Assembly (NCBI RefSeq): GCF_019429535.1
Contig: NZ_JAHXZM010000004.1
Coordinates: 248,001 to 312,000, forward strand
Direction: 5' to 3'
Length of the DNA stretch: 64,000 bases
From: Sphingomonas citricola
Lineage (GTDB): Bacteria > Pseudomonadota > Alphaproteobacteria > Sphingomonadales > Sphingomonadaceae
This document shows, one piece after another, positions 53,457-61,501 of this stretch (positions are counted from its first letter, which is position 1; every line of letters begins with the position of its first letter). The position numbers and the translations under genes were made by a program. A model generated the notes under the pieces. That model saw only the letters and a list, made by a program, of their open reading frames with translations. It searched no databases and had not been told where the DNA came from.

Positions 53457-53488
53457 GGCCCTCGCTCCGGGGGCAGGGAGCGAGGGCC
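53457..53488. terminator. Strong hairpin between lolA and xth
   Basis: GGCCCTCGCTCC (53457-53468) and GGAGCGAGGGCC (53477-53488) form a perfect 12-base stem with an 8-base G-rich loop. It lies 140 bases past the lolA stop on the minus strand and could terminate lolA or belong to a small RNA. There is no T-run. Confidence 0.5.
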
Positions 53489-53628
53489 GACCTGTCGTTC
53501 GTCACGCAGGCGGGACCGTGGAGGTTCGGGGCAACAGGGGGAAAAATCCCCGATACGCGCCACGTCCGCAGCACCACTTCTAGGCCCCGCCGCCTGTCGC
53601 TCAGATGAACGAGCCGGCAGGGTTCCAT

Positions 53629-54234
53629 TCAGCCGGCGCGGTTCTGCCTCCGCGGGTCGTTCCAGCGGAACGTTCCGTCGCTGACCGGCTGATTGAACTT
53701 CTGCCCCGACAACCGGATCGTGGTGCGATTGCCCTGCGCGTCGAGCTGGACCCAACCCTGCAGCATCAGCCCCGCCGGCGCACTCGCGTCGCGCGCGAAG
53801 ACCAGGTTGATGCGACCATATTCGGGATGCTTGGCGTCATAGCCGTCGACCGACACGACGCGTGGGTCGCCGCTCGGCACCACCTTGGCGAAGCGCGAGA
53901 TGTCCTTGTTCGGGTCTAGCAGCACGCCCAGCGGCGAATTGCCGATCGGCCACCGCTGCACCTGCCGGACCGAATAATCGATGAAGGTCAGCGCCTTGCC
54001 GTCGCCGACGATCAGGATCGGGACGCCTTTTTGATACTGGAAGCGGATCCTGCCCGGCTTCTTCAGCGTCAGCGTGCCCGTCAGCACCTGCCCGTTGCGA
54101 TCGGTCTGGCTGAACTGCGCTGTCATGGTGTTGACCGCCGACAGATGCCGCTGGACCGCCGCCAGGTCGCCGGTCTGCGCTGCGGCTGGCACCGAGGTCG
54201 CGACGAGCATGGCGAGCGGCAGAAAGGCTTTCAC
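53629..54234 (-). CDS. lolA: Outer-membrane lipoprotein carrier LolA-family protein
   Basis: 201 residues. Signal peptide ending in PAAAQ (about residue 20), then LolA-type strands with TMTAQFSQTDRNG, GRIRFQYQK and the tail IRLSGQKFNQPV. LolA ferries lipoproteins from LolCDE to LolB through the periplasm. GTG 54234 follows a GGAG ribosome site by nine bases; a longer frame to 54711 is antisense to terC. It sits alone, 101 bases downstream of the TerC-family gene. Confidence 0.88.
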   Translation of the reverse strand: MKAFLPLAMLVATSVPAAAQTGDLAAVQRHLSAVNTMTAQFSQTDRNGQVLTGTLTLKKPGRIRFQYQKGVPILIVGDGKALTFIDYSVRQVQRWPIGNSPLGVLLDPNKDISRFAKVVPSGDPRVVSVDGYDAKHPEYGRINLVFARDASAPAGLMLQGWVQLDAQGNRTTIRLSGQKFNQPVSDGTFRWNDPRRQNRAG

Positions 54235-54335
54235 GATTGATCGCTCCGATGATTGCGTGATGCCGACACGTGGCATGGCCGCATTGAACGCGCCGTGAAC
54301 CCCCGGCGATCCACCGCCCGCCGCGCGAACGCCCC

Positions 54336-55043
54336 TCAGAAGAGCGACACGATCCCCGCGGTCTCCGGCGTCCCCGCCCACCCCTCGTAGATCATCTTGC
54401 CCGCGACGAACACGATCACGGCGAGGCCGATATAGGCGATCCAGCGATGCCGGTTGATGATCCGCGCGATGAAGTTCGCCGCCAGCCCCATCAGCGCGAC
54501 CGACAGCAGCAGGCCAATCACCAGAATGCCCGGATGCTCCCGCGCCGCGCCCGCCACCGCCAGCACGTTGTCGAGGCTCATCGACACATCGGCGACCGCA
54601 ACCGCCCAGGCAGCGGCAGCGAAGCTCTTCGCCGGCTTGATCCCCGATTGCTCGTCGGCCTCGTGCGCGCCGCCCTCGCGGATCTCGCGCCAGAATTTCC
54701 AGCTGACCCACAGCAGCAGCAGCCCGCCGGCGAAGATCAACCCAACGATCCCCATCAACCAGGTGACGATCAGCGCGAAAAAGATGCGCAGCACCAGCGC
54801 CGCACCGATGCCGATCAGGATCACCTTGCGCCGGTCCGCCGCGGGCAGCCCAGCCGCCAGCGCGCCGACGACGATCGCGTTATCGCCCGCCAGCACCAGA
54901 TCGATCAGCAGCACCTGCCCGAACGCCGCGAGCGCGGTCGCATCGGTCAGGTTGGAGAAATCGGCCACGACATGCTGCCAGATGTCCGAGAGCGACCCCG
55001 GCCCGGCAGCCGCCGCAGCGGAAAGAATGGTGGCGAGGATCAC
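54336..55043 (-). CDS. TerC-family membrane protein (YjbE type)
   Basis: 235 residues with about seven membrane segments. Conserved acidic motifs LVLAGDNAIVV and VSMSLDNVLAVAGAARE line the predicted metal pathway. Family members are linked to manganese export during secretion; no yybP-ykoY riboswitch is recognised upstream. ATG 55043 starts the first helix. It lies 230 bases downstream of rho, separated by the second repeat copy. Confidence 0.9.
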   Translation of the reverse strand: MILATILSAAAAAGPGSLSDIWQHVVADFSNLTDATALAAFGQVLLIDLVLAGDNAIVVGALAAGLPAADRRKVILIGIGAALVLRIFFALIVTWLMGIVGLIFAGGLLLLWVSWKFWREIREGGAHEADEQSGIKPAKSFAAAAWAVAVADVSMSLDNVLAVAGAAREHPGILVIGLLLSVALMGLAANFIARIINRHRWIAYIGLAVIVFVAGKMIYEGWAGTPETAGIVSLF

Positions 55044-55174
55044 GCTGGCTGCTCCCGGTTCATGGCTCGCGTCATAGCGAAACTGCCGCGCGCGCCAAGC
55101 GGGTCAGACGCACTAGCCGCAGCCGCGATCCGCCGGACATGGTTCGATACAATGGGAGAATGGGGAGGGGGGGC

Positions 55175-55233
55175 GCCGCGGGCAGAGCCCGCGTCGTCGG
55201 TCGGGCGCGGTCTGCACCGCACCCGCCGGCCGT
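55175..55233 (+). repeat. Dispersed hairpin repeat, copy 2
   Basis: Starts GCCGCGGGCAGAGCCCGCG and continues GTCGTCGGTCGGGC like copy 1, then has a different inner hairpin (GCGGT-CTGC-ACCGC) and closes with CCCGCCGGCCGT. The conserved flanks with variable inner part are typical of a mobile or repeat element. Confidence 0.7.
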
Positions 55234-55245
55234 ACCGGTGCGAGT

Positions 55246-55266
55246 CCTGCCGCGGCACGCGGCAGG
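55246..55266 (-). terminator. Hairpin downstream of rho
   Basis: CCTGCCGCG (55246-55254) and CGCGGCAGG (55258-55266) form a perfect 9-base stem with a 3-base loop, ten bases after the rho stop on the minus strand. It is a likely terminator or 3'-protecting hairpin. Confidence 0.6.
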
Positions 55267-55276
55267 CCGCATCCGG

Positions 55277-56533
55277 TTACTGATTCATGCTGTCGAAGAA
55301 ATCGGCGTTGGTCTTCGAATCCTTCATCTTGCCGAGCAGGAACTCCATCGCGTCGACGGTGCCCATCTGCATCAGGATGCGGCGCAGCACCCACATCTTG
55401 GACAGCTGCCCCTTGTCGACCAGCAGCTCTTCCTTGCGGGTACCCGACTTGCCGACGTCGATCGCGGGGAAGATGCGCTTGTCCGCCACCTTGCGGTCGA
55501 GCACGATCTCAGCGTTGCCGGTGCCCTTGAACTCCTCGAAGATCACCTCGTCCATGCGGCTGCCGGTATCGATCAGCGAGGTCGAGATGATGGTGAGGCT
55601 GCCGCCTTCCTCGATGTTGCGCGCCGCGCCGAAGAAGCGCTTGGGCCGCTGGAGCGCGTTCGCGTCGACACCGCCGGTCAGCACCTTGCCCGAGCTAGGC
55701 ACCACCGTGTTATAGGCGCGGCCAAGGCGCGTGATGTTGTCGAGCAGGATGACGACATCCTTCTTGTGCTCGACCAGCCGCTTCGCCTTCTCGATCACCA
55801 TCTCGGCGACCTGGACGTGGCGCGTCGCGGGCTCGTCGAAGGTCGACGACACGACTTCGCCGTTCACCGTGCGCTGCATGTCGGTGACTTCCTCGGGCCG
55901 CTCGTCGATCAGCAGCACGATCAGGAACACCTCGGGGTGGTTGACCGAGATCGCGCGCGCGATGTTCTGCATCATGATCGTCTTGCCGACGCGCGGCGGC
56001 GCGACGATCAGGCAGCGCTGCCCCTTGCCGAGCGGCGCGACGACGTCGAGCACGCGGCCCGACTTGTCCTTGATCGTCGGGTCCTCGATCTCGAGCTTCA
56101 GCCGCTCCTCGGGATAGAGCGGGGTGAGATTGTCGAAGTTCACGCGCTGGCGGACGCGCTCGGGGTCCTCGAAATTGACCTGGGTGATCTTCACCAGCGC
56201 GAAATAACGCTCGCCGTCTTTGGGGCCGCGGATCTCGCCCTCGACCGTGTCGCCGGTGCGCAGCCCGTGCTTACGCACCTGGTTCGGGCTGACGTAGATG
56301 TCGTCGGGGCCGGCGAGGTAGTTCGCCTGCGCCGACCGCAGGAAGCCGAAGCCGTCGGCGAGCACCTCGATCGTGCCCTCGCCCATGATCTGCTCGCCGT
56401 TTTCCGCCTGGACCTTCAAGATCGCGAACATCAGGTCCTGCTTGCGCAGCGTCGAGGCACCCTCGACGCCGAGCTCCTCGGCCAGCTGGACCAGCTCGGC
56501 GGGAGCCTTCTTTTTCAAATCTTTGAGATGCAT
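55277..56533 (-). CDS. rho: Transcription termination factor Rho
   Basis: 418 residues. RNA-binding N-terminal domain, then Walker A PPRVGKT (about residues 178-184), the [17 protein letters not shown]alker B region and [12 protein letters not shown]. The hexamer unwinds RNA from RNA polymerase. ATG 56533 ([13 protein letters not shown]) is the family start. It is the first gene of the rho-hemJ-hemE neighbourhood that flanks many alphaproteobacterial origins. Confidence 0.96.
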   Translation of the reverse strand: MHLKDLKKKAPAELVQLAEELGVEGASTLRKQDLMFAILKVQAENGEQIMGEGTIEVLADGFGFLRSAQANYLAGPDDIYVSPNQVRKHGLRTGDTVEGEIRGPKDGERYFALVKITQVNFEDPERVRQRVNFDNLTPLYPEERLKLEIEDPTIKDKSGRVLDVVAPLGKGQRCLIVAPPRVGKTIMMQNIARAISVNHPEVFLIVLLIDERPEEVTDMQRTVNGEVVSSTFDEPATRHVQVAEMVIEKAKRLVEHKKDVVILLDNITRLGRAYNTVVPSSGKVLTGGVDANALQRPKRFFGAARNIEEGGSLTIISTSLIDTGSRMDEVIFEEFKGTGNAEIVLDRKVADKRIFPAIDVGKSGTRKEELLVDKGQLSKMWVLRRILMQMGTVDAMEFLLGKMKDSKTNADFFDSMNQ

Positions 56534-56729
56534 CTAATCGCGTCCGATGTGATCGGGGAACAAGGGGAAGCTGGTTTCGGCGGAAAGAGGAAGATCGCTC
56601 GAGAAACAAAGCTGTAAGGAGGCAGCAGGGCGCGGACGCGCCTCTACCGTGCGAGTGACCTATGATCGGCCGGGAGCCAAGTCAAGCGCGCCGATCCGCG
56701 CGCCCGACCGCGTCCCCGCCGCTGTCGTG

Positions 56730-57188
56730 TCAGAACGGCTTCACGATCACCAGGATGACGATCAGCGTGACCGCGAGCGCGGGGATCTCGTTCATCATGC
56801 GCAGCGCCTTGTTCGACACGCCCGCGCGACCTCGCGCCAGCTTGCGCGCGTAGCCGACTGCCCAGCCGTGGTAGCCCGACAGCAGGACCACGATCAGCAG
56901 CTTCGCGTGGAGCCAGCCGAGCCCGGGCACGCCCGCGAGCAGTCCGGCATTGATCGACAGCAGGATGCCCAGCACCCACACGACGATCATCGCGGGCGTC
57001 AGGATGATGCGGCGCAGCTTGTTCTCACGGTCGGTCCAGCGCGCCGCCTCGGCCGCGTCCGCCAACCCCTCCTGATGATACACGAGATAGCGCGGCAGCA
57101 TGAACAGCCCCGCCATCCAGAAGATCACGAAGATCAGATGCGCCGCTTTGACCCACAGATAGGTCGCGCCCAGAAAACCCGGTTCCAT
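56730..57188 (-). CDS. hemJ: Protoporphyrinogen oxidase HemJ (CopD-like)
   Basis: 152 residues, four membrane segments. The conserved His is in AAHLIFVIFWMAGLFMLPRY and a second in LHAKLLIVVLLSGYHGW. HemJ catalyses the penultimate step of heme synthesis. ATG 57188 overlaps the hemE stop as TGATG; a GTG three bases upstream is an alternative. With hemE it forms a heme operon facing away from the proposed origin. Confidence 0.9.
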   Translation of the reverse strand: MEPGFLGATYLWVKAAHLIFVIFWMAGLFMLPRYLVYHQEGLADAAEAARWTDRENKLRRIILTPAMIVVWVLGILLSINAGLLAGVPGLGWLHAKLLIVVLLSGYHGWAVGYARKLARGRAGVSNKALRMMNEIPALAVTLIVILVIVKPF

Positions 57189-58213
57189 CACGCACTCCTT
57201 AGCACGGCGAGCAGCCGTTCGACATTGGCGATCGGCGTGTGCTGCCCGATGCCGTGCCCCAGATTGAAGACGTGCGGGCGCCCCTCGAGCGCCGCCAGGA
57301 TCGCTCGCACACCGTCATCCAGCGCCGGTCCGCCTGCTTCGAGCAGCAGCGGGTCGAGATTGCCCTGCACCGGCATCCCGGCCGGCAGCACGCGGTTCGC
57401 CCAGGTGGGATCGACCGTCTCGTCGAGCCCGATCGCATCGGGCGCGACCCCCGCGGCATAATCGACCAGCTTCGCGCCCGCGCCCTTGGGAAAGCCGATG
57501 ATCGGTGTGCCTGGGTGTCGCGCGCGCAATGCGTCGACGATCGCGCGATTGGGTCGGATCACCCAGGCGTCGAATTGCACCGGGCTGAGCGACCCCGCCC
57601 AACTGTCGAACAGTTGCACCGCCTCGACCCCGGCCGCGATCTGCCGCGACAGATATTCGACCGTCAGCGCGGCGACCCGATCGATGATCGCACCGAAGCG
57701 CGCGGGATCGCGGTAGGCGAGCAGCCGCGTCGCACCCTGATCCTTCGACCCTGCGCCCGCCACCATGTAGGTCGCGACCGTCCACGGCGATCCGGCGAAG
57801 CCCAGGAACGTCGTCTCGGCGGGCAGCATCGCCGCGACGCGCTCGACGGTCGCGTAGACGGGATCGAGCCGCGTCAGATCGGGAGTCAGCGCATCCGGAA
57901 CGATATCGACCAGCGCGGGCGCCAGTCGCGGGCCTTCGCCCGCCCCGAACGTCAGATCCTGCCCCAGCGCCCAGGGCACCATCAGGATATCGCTGAACAG
58001 GATCGCGCCGTCGAACTCGAAGCGGCGGATCGGCTGCACCGTCACTTCGGCCGCCGCCACCGGATCGGTCGCGAGCGCGAGGAAGCCGCCCTTCTCCGCC
58101 CGCAGCGCGCGATACTCGGGCAGGTAGCGCCCGGCCTGACGCATCAACCACACCGGCGGACGCGACCGCGCCTCACCTTTCAGAACCGCGAGCAGGGGCT
58201 TGGAGCCGGACAA
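57188..58213 (-). CDS. hemE: Uroporphyrinogen decarboxylase
   Basis: 341 residues. The N-terminus with RPPVWLMRQAGRYLPEYR is the diagnostic UROD segment, and the glycine-rich GAGAKLVDYAAGVAPDAIGLDE is conserved. It converts uroporphyrinogen III to coproporphyrinogen III. The start is TTG 58213, fixed by AAGGAG eight bases upstream. A 6-base inverted repeat overlaps that ribosome site. The gene borders the proposed origin, as in many alphaproteobacteria. Confidence 0.95.
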   Translation of the reverse strand: MSGSKPLLAVLKGEARSRPPVWLMRQAGRYLPEYRALRAEKGGFLALATDPVAAAEVTVQPIRRFEFDGAILFSDILMVPWALGQDLTFGAGEGPRLAPALVDIVPDALTPDLTRLDPVYATVERVAAMLPAETTFLGFAGSPWTVATYMVAGAGSKDQGATRLLAYRDPARFGAIIDRVAALTVEYLSRQIAAGVEAVQLFDSWAGSLSPVQFDAWVIRPNRAIVDALRARHPGTPIIGFPKGAGAKLVDYAAGVAPDAIGLDETVDPTWANRVLPAGMPVQGNLDPLLLEAGGPALDDGVRAILAALEGRPHVFNLGHGIGQHTPIANVERLLAVLRSA

Positions 58214-58518
58214 TCGGGCACTCCTTCTTCAATAGAAGAATCTAAAATGAGGTTGTTGATGTTGTTGGCGTGTGGGCGCCGGGGATTATGCGTTCGCACA
58301 CTTAATGCCAACAGATTGACTCGTGTGACTCGGCGATTCCGCCGGGATTCGATTCAATCGCCACCACGACTCACACCCTGTGGACAAATCGGGGCGGCGT
58401 TGGCGGGATTGTGGACAAGTGCCGGTTTATCCACCGCGTCCCGCCGGCTTGGCGGGTCGGCCGAGTTACGCTAGCCCCCATCCCCATGTTGTCCACAGAT
58501 CGATCCTGACGCGCCCGC
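58214..58518. other. oriC: Probable chromosomal replication origin (oriC)
   Basis: A 305-base gene-free gap between hemE (minus) and ppsR (plus). DnaA-box-like 9-mers: TTGTCCACA at 58379-58387 and 58410-58418 (minus), TTATCCACC at 58427-58435 (plus), TTGTCCACA at 58489-58497 (plus). An AT-rich stretch covers about 58231-58268. GANTC sites at 58238, 58318, 58327, 58335, 58346, 58351 and 58368 give seven in the gap, six within 55 bases. The hemE-adjacent position matches Caulobacter-type origins; parAB and parS lie within 20 kb. Minimal borders are inferred. Confidence 0.85.
58225..58240 (-). promoter_or_regulatory. Inverted repeat upstream of hemE
   Basis: TTCTTC-AATA-GAAGAA has perfect 6-base arms and lies directly at the hemE ribosome site (minus strand). 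It could regulate hemE translation or be part of the origin AT-rich region. Confidence 0.4.
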
Positions 58519-59349
58519 ATGGTTCGGCTCCACCTGCACCTGCTGTCGGATTCGACCGGCGAGACGCTGGAGAACATCGCCAAGGCGGCGCTCGCGCAAT
58601 ATGACGACGTCGAGACGGTTAGGCATTTCTGGCCGATGGTCCGCACCGAAGCGCATCTCGACCGCATCCTGCAGGAAATCGCGCAGAACCCCGGCCTCGT
58701 CATCTTCACGCTCGTCAATCCGCAGACGCGTCGCGCGCTGGAAAGCCGCTGCCACGCGCTCGGGTTGCCGATGGTCGCGCCACTCGATCCGGTGAACGAC
58801 GCGCTGTCGGGGCTGCTGGGGCAGCAGGCAAAGGCACGCCCGGGTCGCCAGCACGTGCTTGATGCTGCCTATTTCGCGCGCGTCGACGCGATCCAGTTCA
58901 CGATCGCGCACGACGACGGGATCGCGTGGGAAGAATGGGAAGAGGCCGATATCGTGCTGGCAGGCGTCAGCCGGTCGTCGAAGACCCCGACCTCGATCTA
59001 CCTCGCCAACCGCGGCTACAAGACCGCGAACATCCCCGTCGTGGTCGAGAGCCCGCCGCCGCCGCTGCTCTACCAGTTGAAGAATCCGCTGGTCGTCGGG
59101 CTGACCACCAGTGCCGATCGGCTGATCGCGATCCGGCGCAACCGCCTGCTGTCGCTCAACCAGACCCCGGAAACGGACTACGTCAATCAGGACGCGGTCG
59201 CGCGCGAGATCGCGTTCGCGCGGCGGATGTTCGCCGACAACGGCTGGCCGGTGATCGACGTGACGCGCCGCTCGATCGAGGAAACCGCCGCGGCGATCAT
59301 CTCCTTGTGCAACGAACGGCGCGGCGGCGCCGTCAGCCCACGCGACTGA
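58519..59349 (+). CDS. ppsR: PPDK regulatory protein / PEP synthase regulator (kinase/pyrophosphorylase)
   Basis: 276 residues. The family (DUF299) P-loop-like motif GVSRSSKTPTSIYLANRG is present and the N-terminus HLHLLSDSTGETLENIAKA is diagnostic. The protein switches pyruvate phosphate dikinase or PEP synthase by ADP-dependent phosphorylation and phosphate-dependent release. ATG 58519 is the first codon after the origin gap. It opens a rightward block with maf, aroE, coaE and dnaQ. Confidence 0.94.
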   Translation: MVRLHLHLLSDSTGETLENIAKAALAQYDDVETVRHFWPMVRTEAHLDRILQEIAQNPGLVIFTLVNPQTRRALESRCHALGLPMVAPLDPVNDALSGLLGQQAKARPGRQHVLDAAYFARVDAIQFTIAHDDGIAWEEWEEADIVLAGVSRSSKTPTSIYLANRGYKTANIPVVVESPPPPLLYQLKNPLVVGLTTSADRLIAIRRNRLLSLNQTPETDYVNQDAVAREIAFARRMFADNGWPVIDVTRRSIEETAAAIISLCNERRGGAVSPRD

Positions 59350-59393
59350 CGGCGCGTGGCCGACCCTGTCATCATCATGGTAAGCATCAGATC

Positions 59394-59984
59394 TTGAGCA
59401 TCATCCTCGCTTCGCAGTCCGCCTCGCGCACCGCCATGTTGTCGGCCGCGGGCGTCCCCTTCACCGCCGAACCCGCGCACGCCGACGAAGCGGCATTGAA
59501 GGCCGCGATGGCGGGCCGCCTGCCGCGCGACGTCGCCGACGCGCTCGCCGAGCTGAAGGCGTTGAAGGTCTCGGCGCGTCATCCCGGCAGGTTGGTCCTC
59601 GGCTCGGACTCGCTCGCGGTGCTCGACGACGGCACGATCCTCGACAAGCCGCGCGACCGCGCCGACGCGCGCGATCACCTGCGGCGGATGTCGGGCAAGC
59701 GTCACGATCTCGTCAGCGCGGCGGTGATCGCGCAAGACGGCCGCCCCGTCTGGCGCCATGTCGAGGCAGCGCGGATGTTCGTCCGCCCGCTGTCCGACGC
59801 CTTCGTCGACGCCTATCTCGATGCCGAATGGCCTGCGATCGCCGGCTGCGTCGGCTGCTACCGGATCGAGGGACCGGGCGCGCAATTGTTCAGTCGCATC
59901 GAGGGGAGCCAGTTCACCGTGCTCGGCATGCCGCTGCTTCCCGTGCTCGGCTATCTGCGCGACCGCGGCGCGCTGGCGTCGTGA
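59394..59984 (+). CDS. maf: Maf-family nucleotide pyrophosphatase
   Basis: 196 residues. The family begins SIILASQSASR and has the catalytic GSDSLAVLD. It cleaves non-canonical or methylated nucleotides such as m7GTP or dTTP and UTP. The TTG start at 59394 is chosen because the conserved segment begins there and no ATG or GTG precedes it in a sensible place; its ribosome site is weak. The gene follows ppsR by 44 bases. Confidence 0.9.
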   Translation: MSIILASQSASRTAMLSAAGVPFTAEPAHADEAALKAAMAGRLPRDVADALAELKALKVSARHPGRLVLGSDSLAVLDDGTILDKPRDRADARDHLRRMSGKRHDLVSAAVIAQDGRPVWRHVEAARMFVRPLSDAFVDAYLDAEWPAIAGCVGCYRIEGPGAQLFSRIEGSQFTVLGMPLLPVLGYLRDRGALAS

Positions 59985-60002
59985 CGCGCACGCGCATGCG
60001 TC

Positions 60003-60026
60003 CACGCGCACACGCGCACACGCGCA
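60003..60026 (+). repeat. Three tandem copies of CACGCGCA
   Basis: An 8-base unit CACGCGCA repeats three times in the 98-base spacer between maf and aroE, with further degenerate CGCGCA in front. A slippage-prone simple sequence; effect on expression unknown. Confidence 0.6.
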
Positions 60027-60082
60027 CGTAGGGGTGTGACCTTCGTGACTTTCCAGCTTTCACCGACGGACCAGACCATTCG

Positions 60083-60892
60083 ATGACCAAGCCTTATGCC
60101 GAAGTGATCGGTGATCCGGTCGCGCATTCGAAATCGCCGCTGATCCATCGTTTCTGGCTCGATCACCTCGGCATCGATGCCGATTATCGCGCGACCCGCG
60201 TCGCGCCGGACGATCTGCCGGCCTATTTCGCGGATCGCGCCGCCGACCCGCTGTGGCGCGGCTGCAACGTGACGGTGCCGCACAAGGTCGCGGCGCTCGA
60301 CCACGTGCCCGACCCCGGTGACGTGCGCGCCTCGATCGGGGCGGCGAACACCGTGTTTCGCACGCCGGGCGGCCTGGCGGCGACCAACACCGATGCCGCG
60401 GGTTTCCTGTCGCCGATCGCGGACCTCGACCTTGCCGGGAAGCCGGTCGTCATCGTCGGCGCGGGGGGCGCGGCGCGCGCGATCCTGTTCGCCTTGTCGA
60501 AGGTCGGCGTCGGCCCGGTCACCCTGCTCAACCGCACGCCGTTGAAGGGCGCGGCATTGTTGTCGACGTTCGGGTTGAAGGGGCAGGCGTTGCCGCTCAC
60601 CGCCAAACTTCCGCCCGCCGCGCTGCTGGTCAATGCTTCCACGCTCGGCATGACCGGTCAGCCGCCGCTCGACCTCAACCTGCTGGCGCTGCCCGCCGAC
60701 GCAATCGTCTACGACATCGTCTACTCACCGCTCGAGACCGAGCTGCTGACCCAGGCGCACGAGCGCGGGCTCGACACGATCGACGGGCTCGACATGCTGG
60801 TAGGGCAGGCCGCGCTCGCGTTCGAGTTGTTCTTCGGCCAGGCGGCACCGCGCGAGCACGACGATCAGTTGCGCGAACGGTTGCTCGCGTGA
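60083..60892 (+). CDS. aroE: Shikimate dehydrogenase AroE
   Basis: 269 residues. Shikimate-binding SKSPLIHRF with NVTVPHKV near residue 60, then the NADPH-binding GAGGAARAI. It reduces 3-dehydroshikimate for aromatic amino acids. ATG 60083 starts a normal N-terminus; its stop overlaps the coaE GTG by 4 bases. It is part of the conserved origin-flanking set. Confidence 0.95.
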   Translation: MTKPYAEVIGDPVAHSKSPLIHRFWLDHLGIDADYRATRVAPDDLPAYFADRAADPLWRGCNVTVPHKVAALDHVPDPGDVRASIGAANTVFRTPGGLAATNTDAAGFLSPIADLDLAGKPVVIVGAGGAARAILFALSKVGVGPVTLLNRTPLKGAALLSTFGLKGQALPLTAKLPPAALLVNASTLGMTGQPPLDLNLLALPADAIVYDIVYSPLETELLTQAHERGLDTIDGLDMLVGQAALAFELFFGQAAPREHDDQLRERLLA

Positions 60893-61491
60893 GCGCGCCC
60901 GTCATCGTCGGGCTGACGGGTTCGATCGGCATGGGCAAGTCGACCGTCGCGCGGATGTTCCGCGACGAAGGCGTGCCCGTCTTCGATGCCGACGCCGAGG
61001 TGCATCGGCTTCAGGGGCCCGGCGGCAAGGTCGTCGCGGCGATCGAGGCGCGCTTCCCCGGTACCACCGGGGCAGGGGGGGTCGATCGCGGCAGGCTCGC
61101 CGCCGCGGTACTCGGCGACGATGCCGCGATGAAGGCGCTGGAGCGGATCGTCCACCCCGCGGTCGGGGTCGAGCGCGCGGCGTTCCTCGCGGCGCATGCC
61201 GATGCCGATCTGGTCGTGTTCGACGTGCCGCTGCTGTTCGAGACCGGCGGTGATCGCGCCGTCGACGCGGTGGTGGTCGTCTCGGCAAACGCGGAGGTGC
61301 AGCGCGCGCGCACGCTGTGCCGTCCGGGGATGAGCGCGGAGAAGTTCGACGCGATCCTCGCGCGGCAGATGCCCGACGCGAACAAACGCGCGCGCGCCGA
61401 CTTCGTGGTCGCGACCGACACGACGATCGAGGAAACACGCGCCCAGGTCCGCGGCGTCGTCGCTTGCCTCCGCGCGCGGGAAGCACGATAA
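60889..61491 (+). CDS. coaE: Dephospho-CoA kinase CoaE
   Basis: 200 residues. The P-loop GLTGSIGMGKST opens the protein and CoaE-type VFDADAEVHRL follows. It completes CoA synthesis. GTG 60889 overlaps the aroE stop as GTGA. dnaQ follows after 10 bases. Confidence 0.95.
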   Translation: MSAPVIVGLTGSIGMGKSTVARMFRDEGVPVFDADAEVHRLQGPGGKVVAAIEARFPGTTGAGGVDRGRLAAAVLGDDAAMKALERIVHPAVGVERAAFLAAHADADLVVFDVPLLFETGGDRAVDAVVVVSANAEVQRARTLCRPGMSAEKFDAILARQMPDANKRARADFVVATDTTIEETRAQVRGVVACLRAREAR

Positions 61492-61501
61492 CCGTTCCCC
61501 C

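Larger units (their letters stand above)
53256..53628. other. 373-base gap without a gene, holding repeats
   Basis: Apart from the repeat copy (53363-53415), the 12-base stem (53457-53488) and a GGGGA-AAA-TCCCC hairpin near 53537, no reading frame here has a ribosome site and family-like sequence. Short frames in it are rejected as coding. Confidence 0.6.

Noticed and set aside
53252..53755. Reading frames through the repeat region between xth and lolA
   Set aside because: Composition is repeat-driven, there is no ribosome site, and similar translations arise from both repeat copies.
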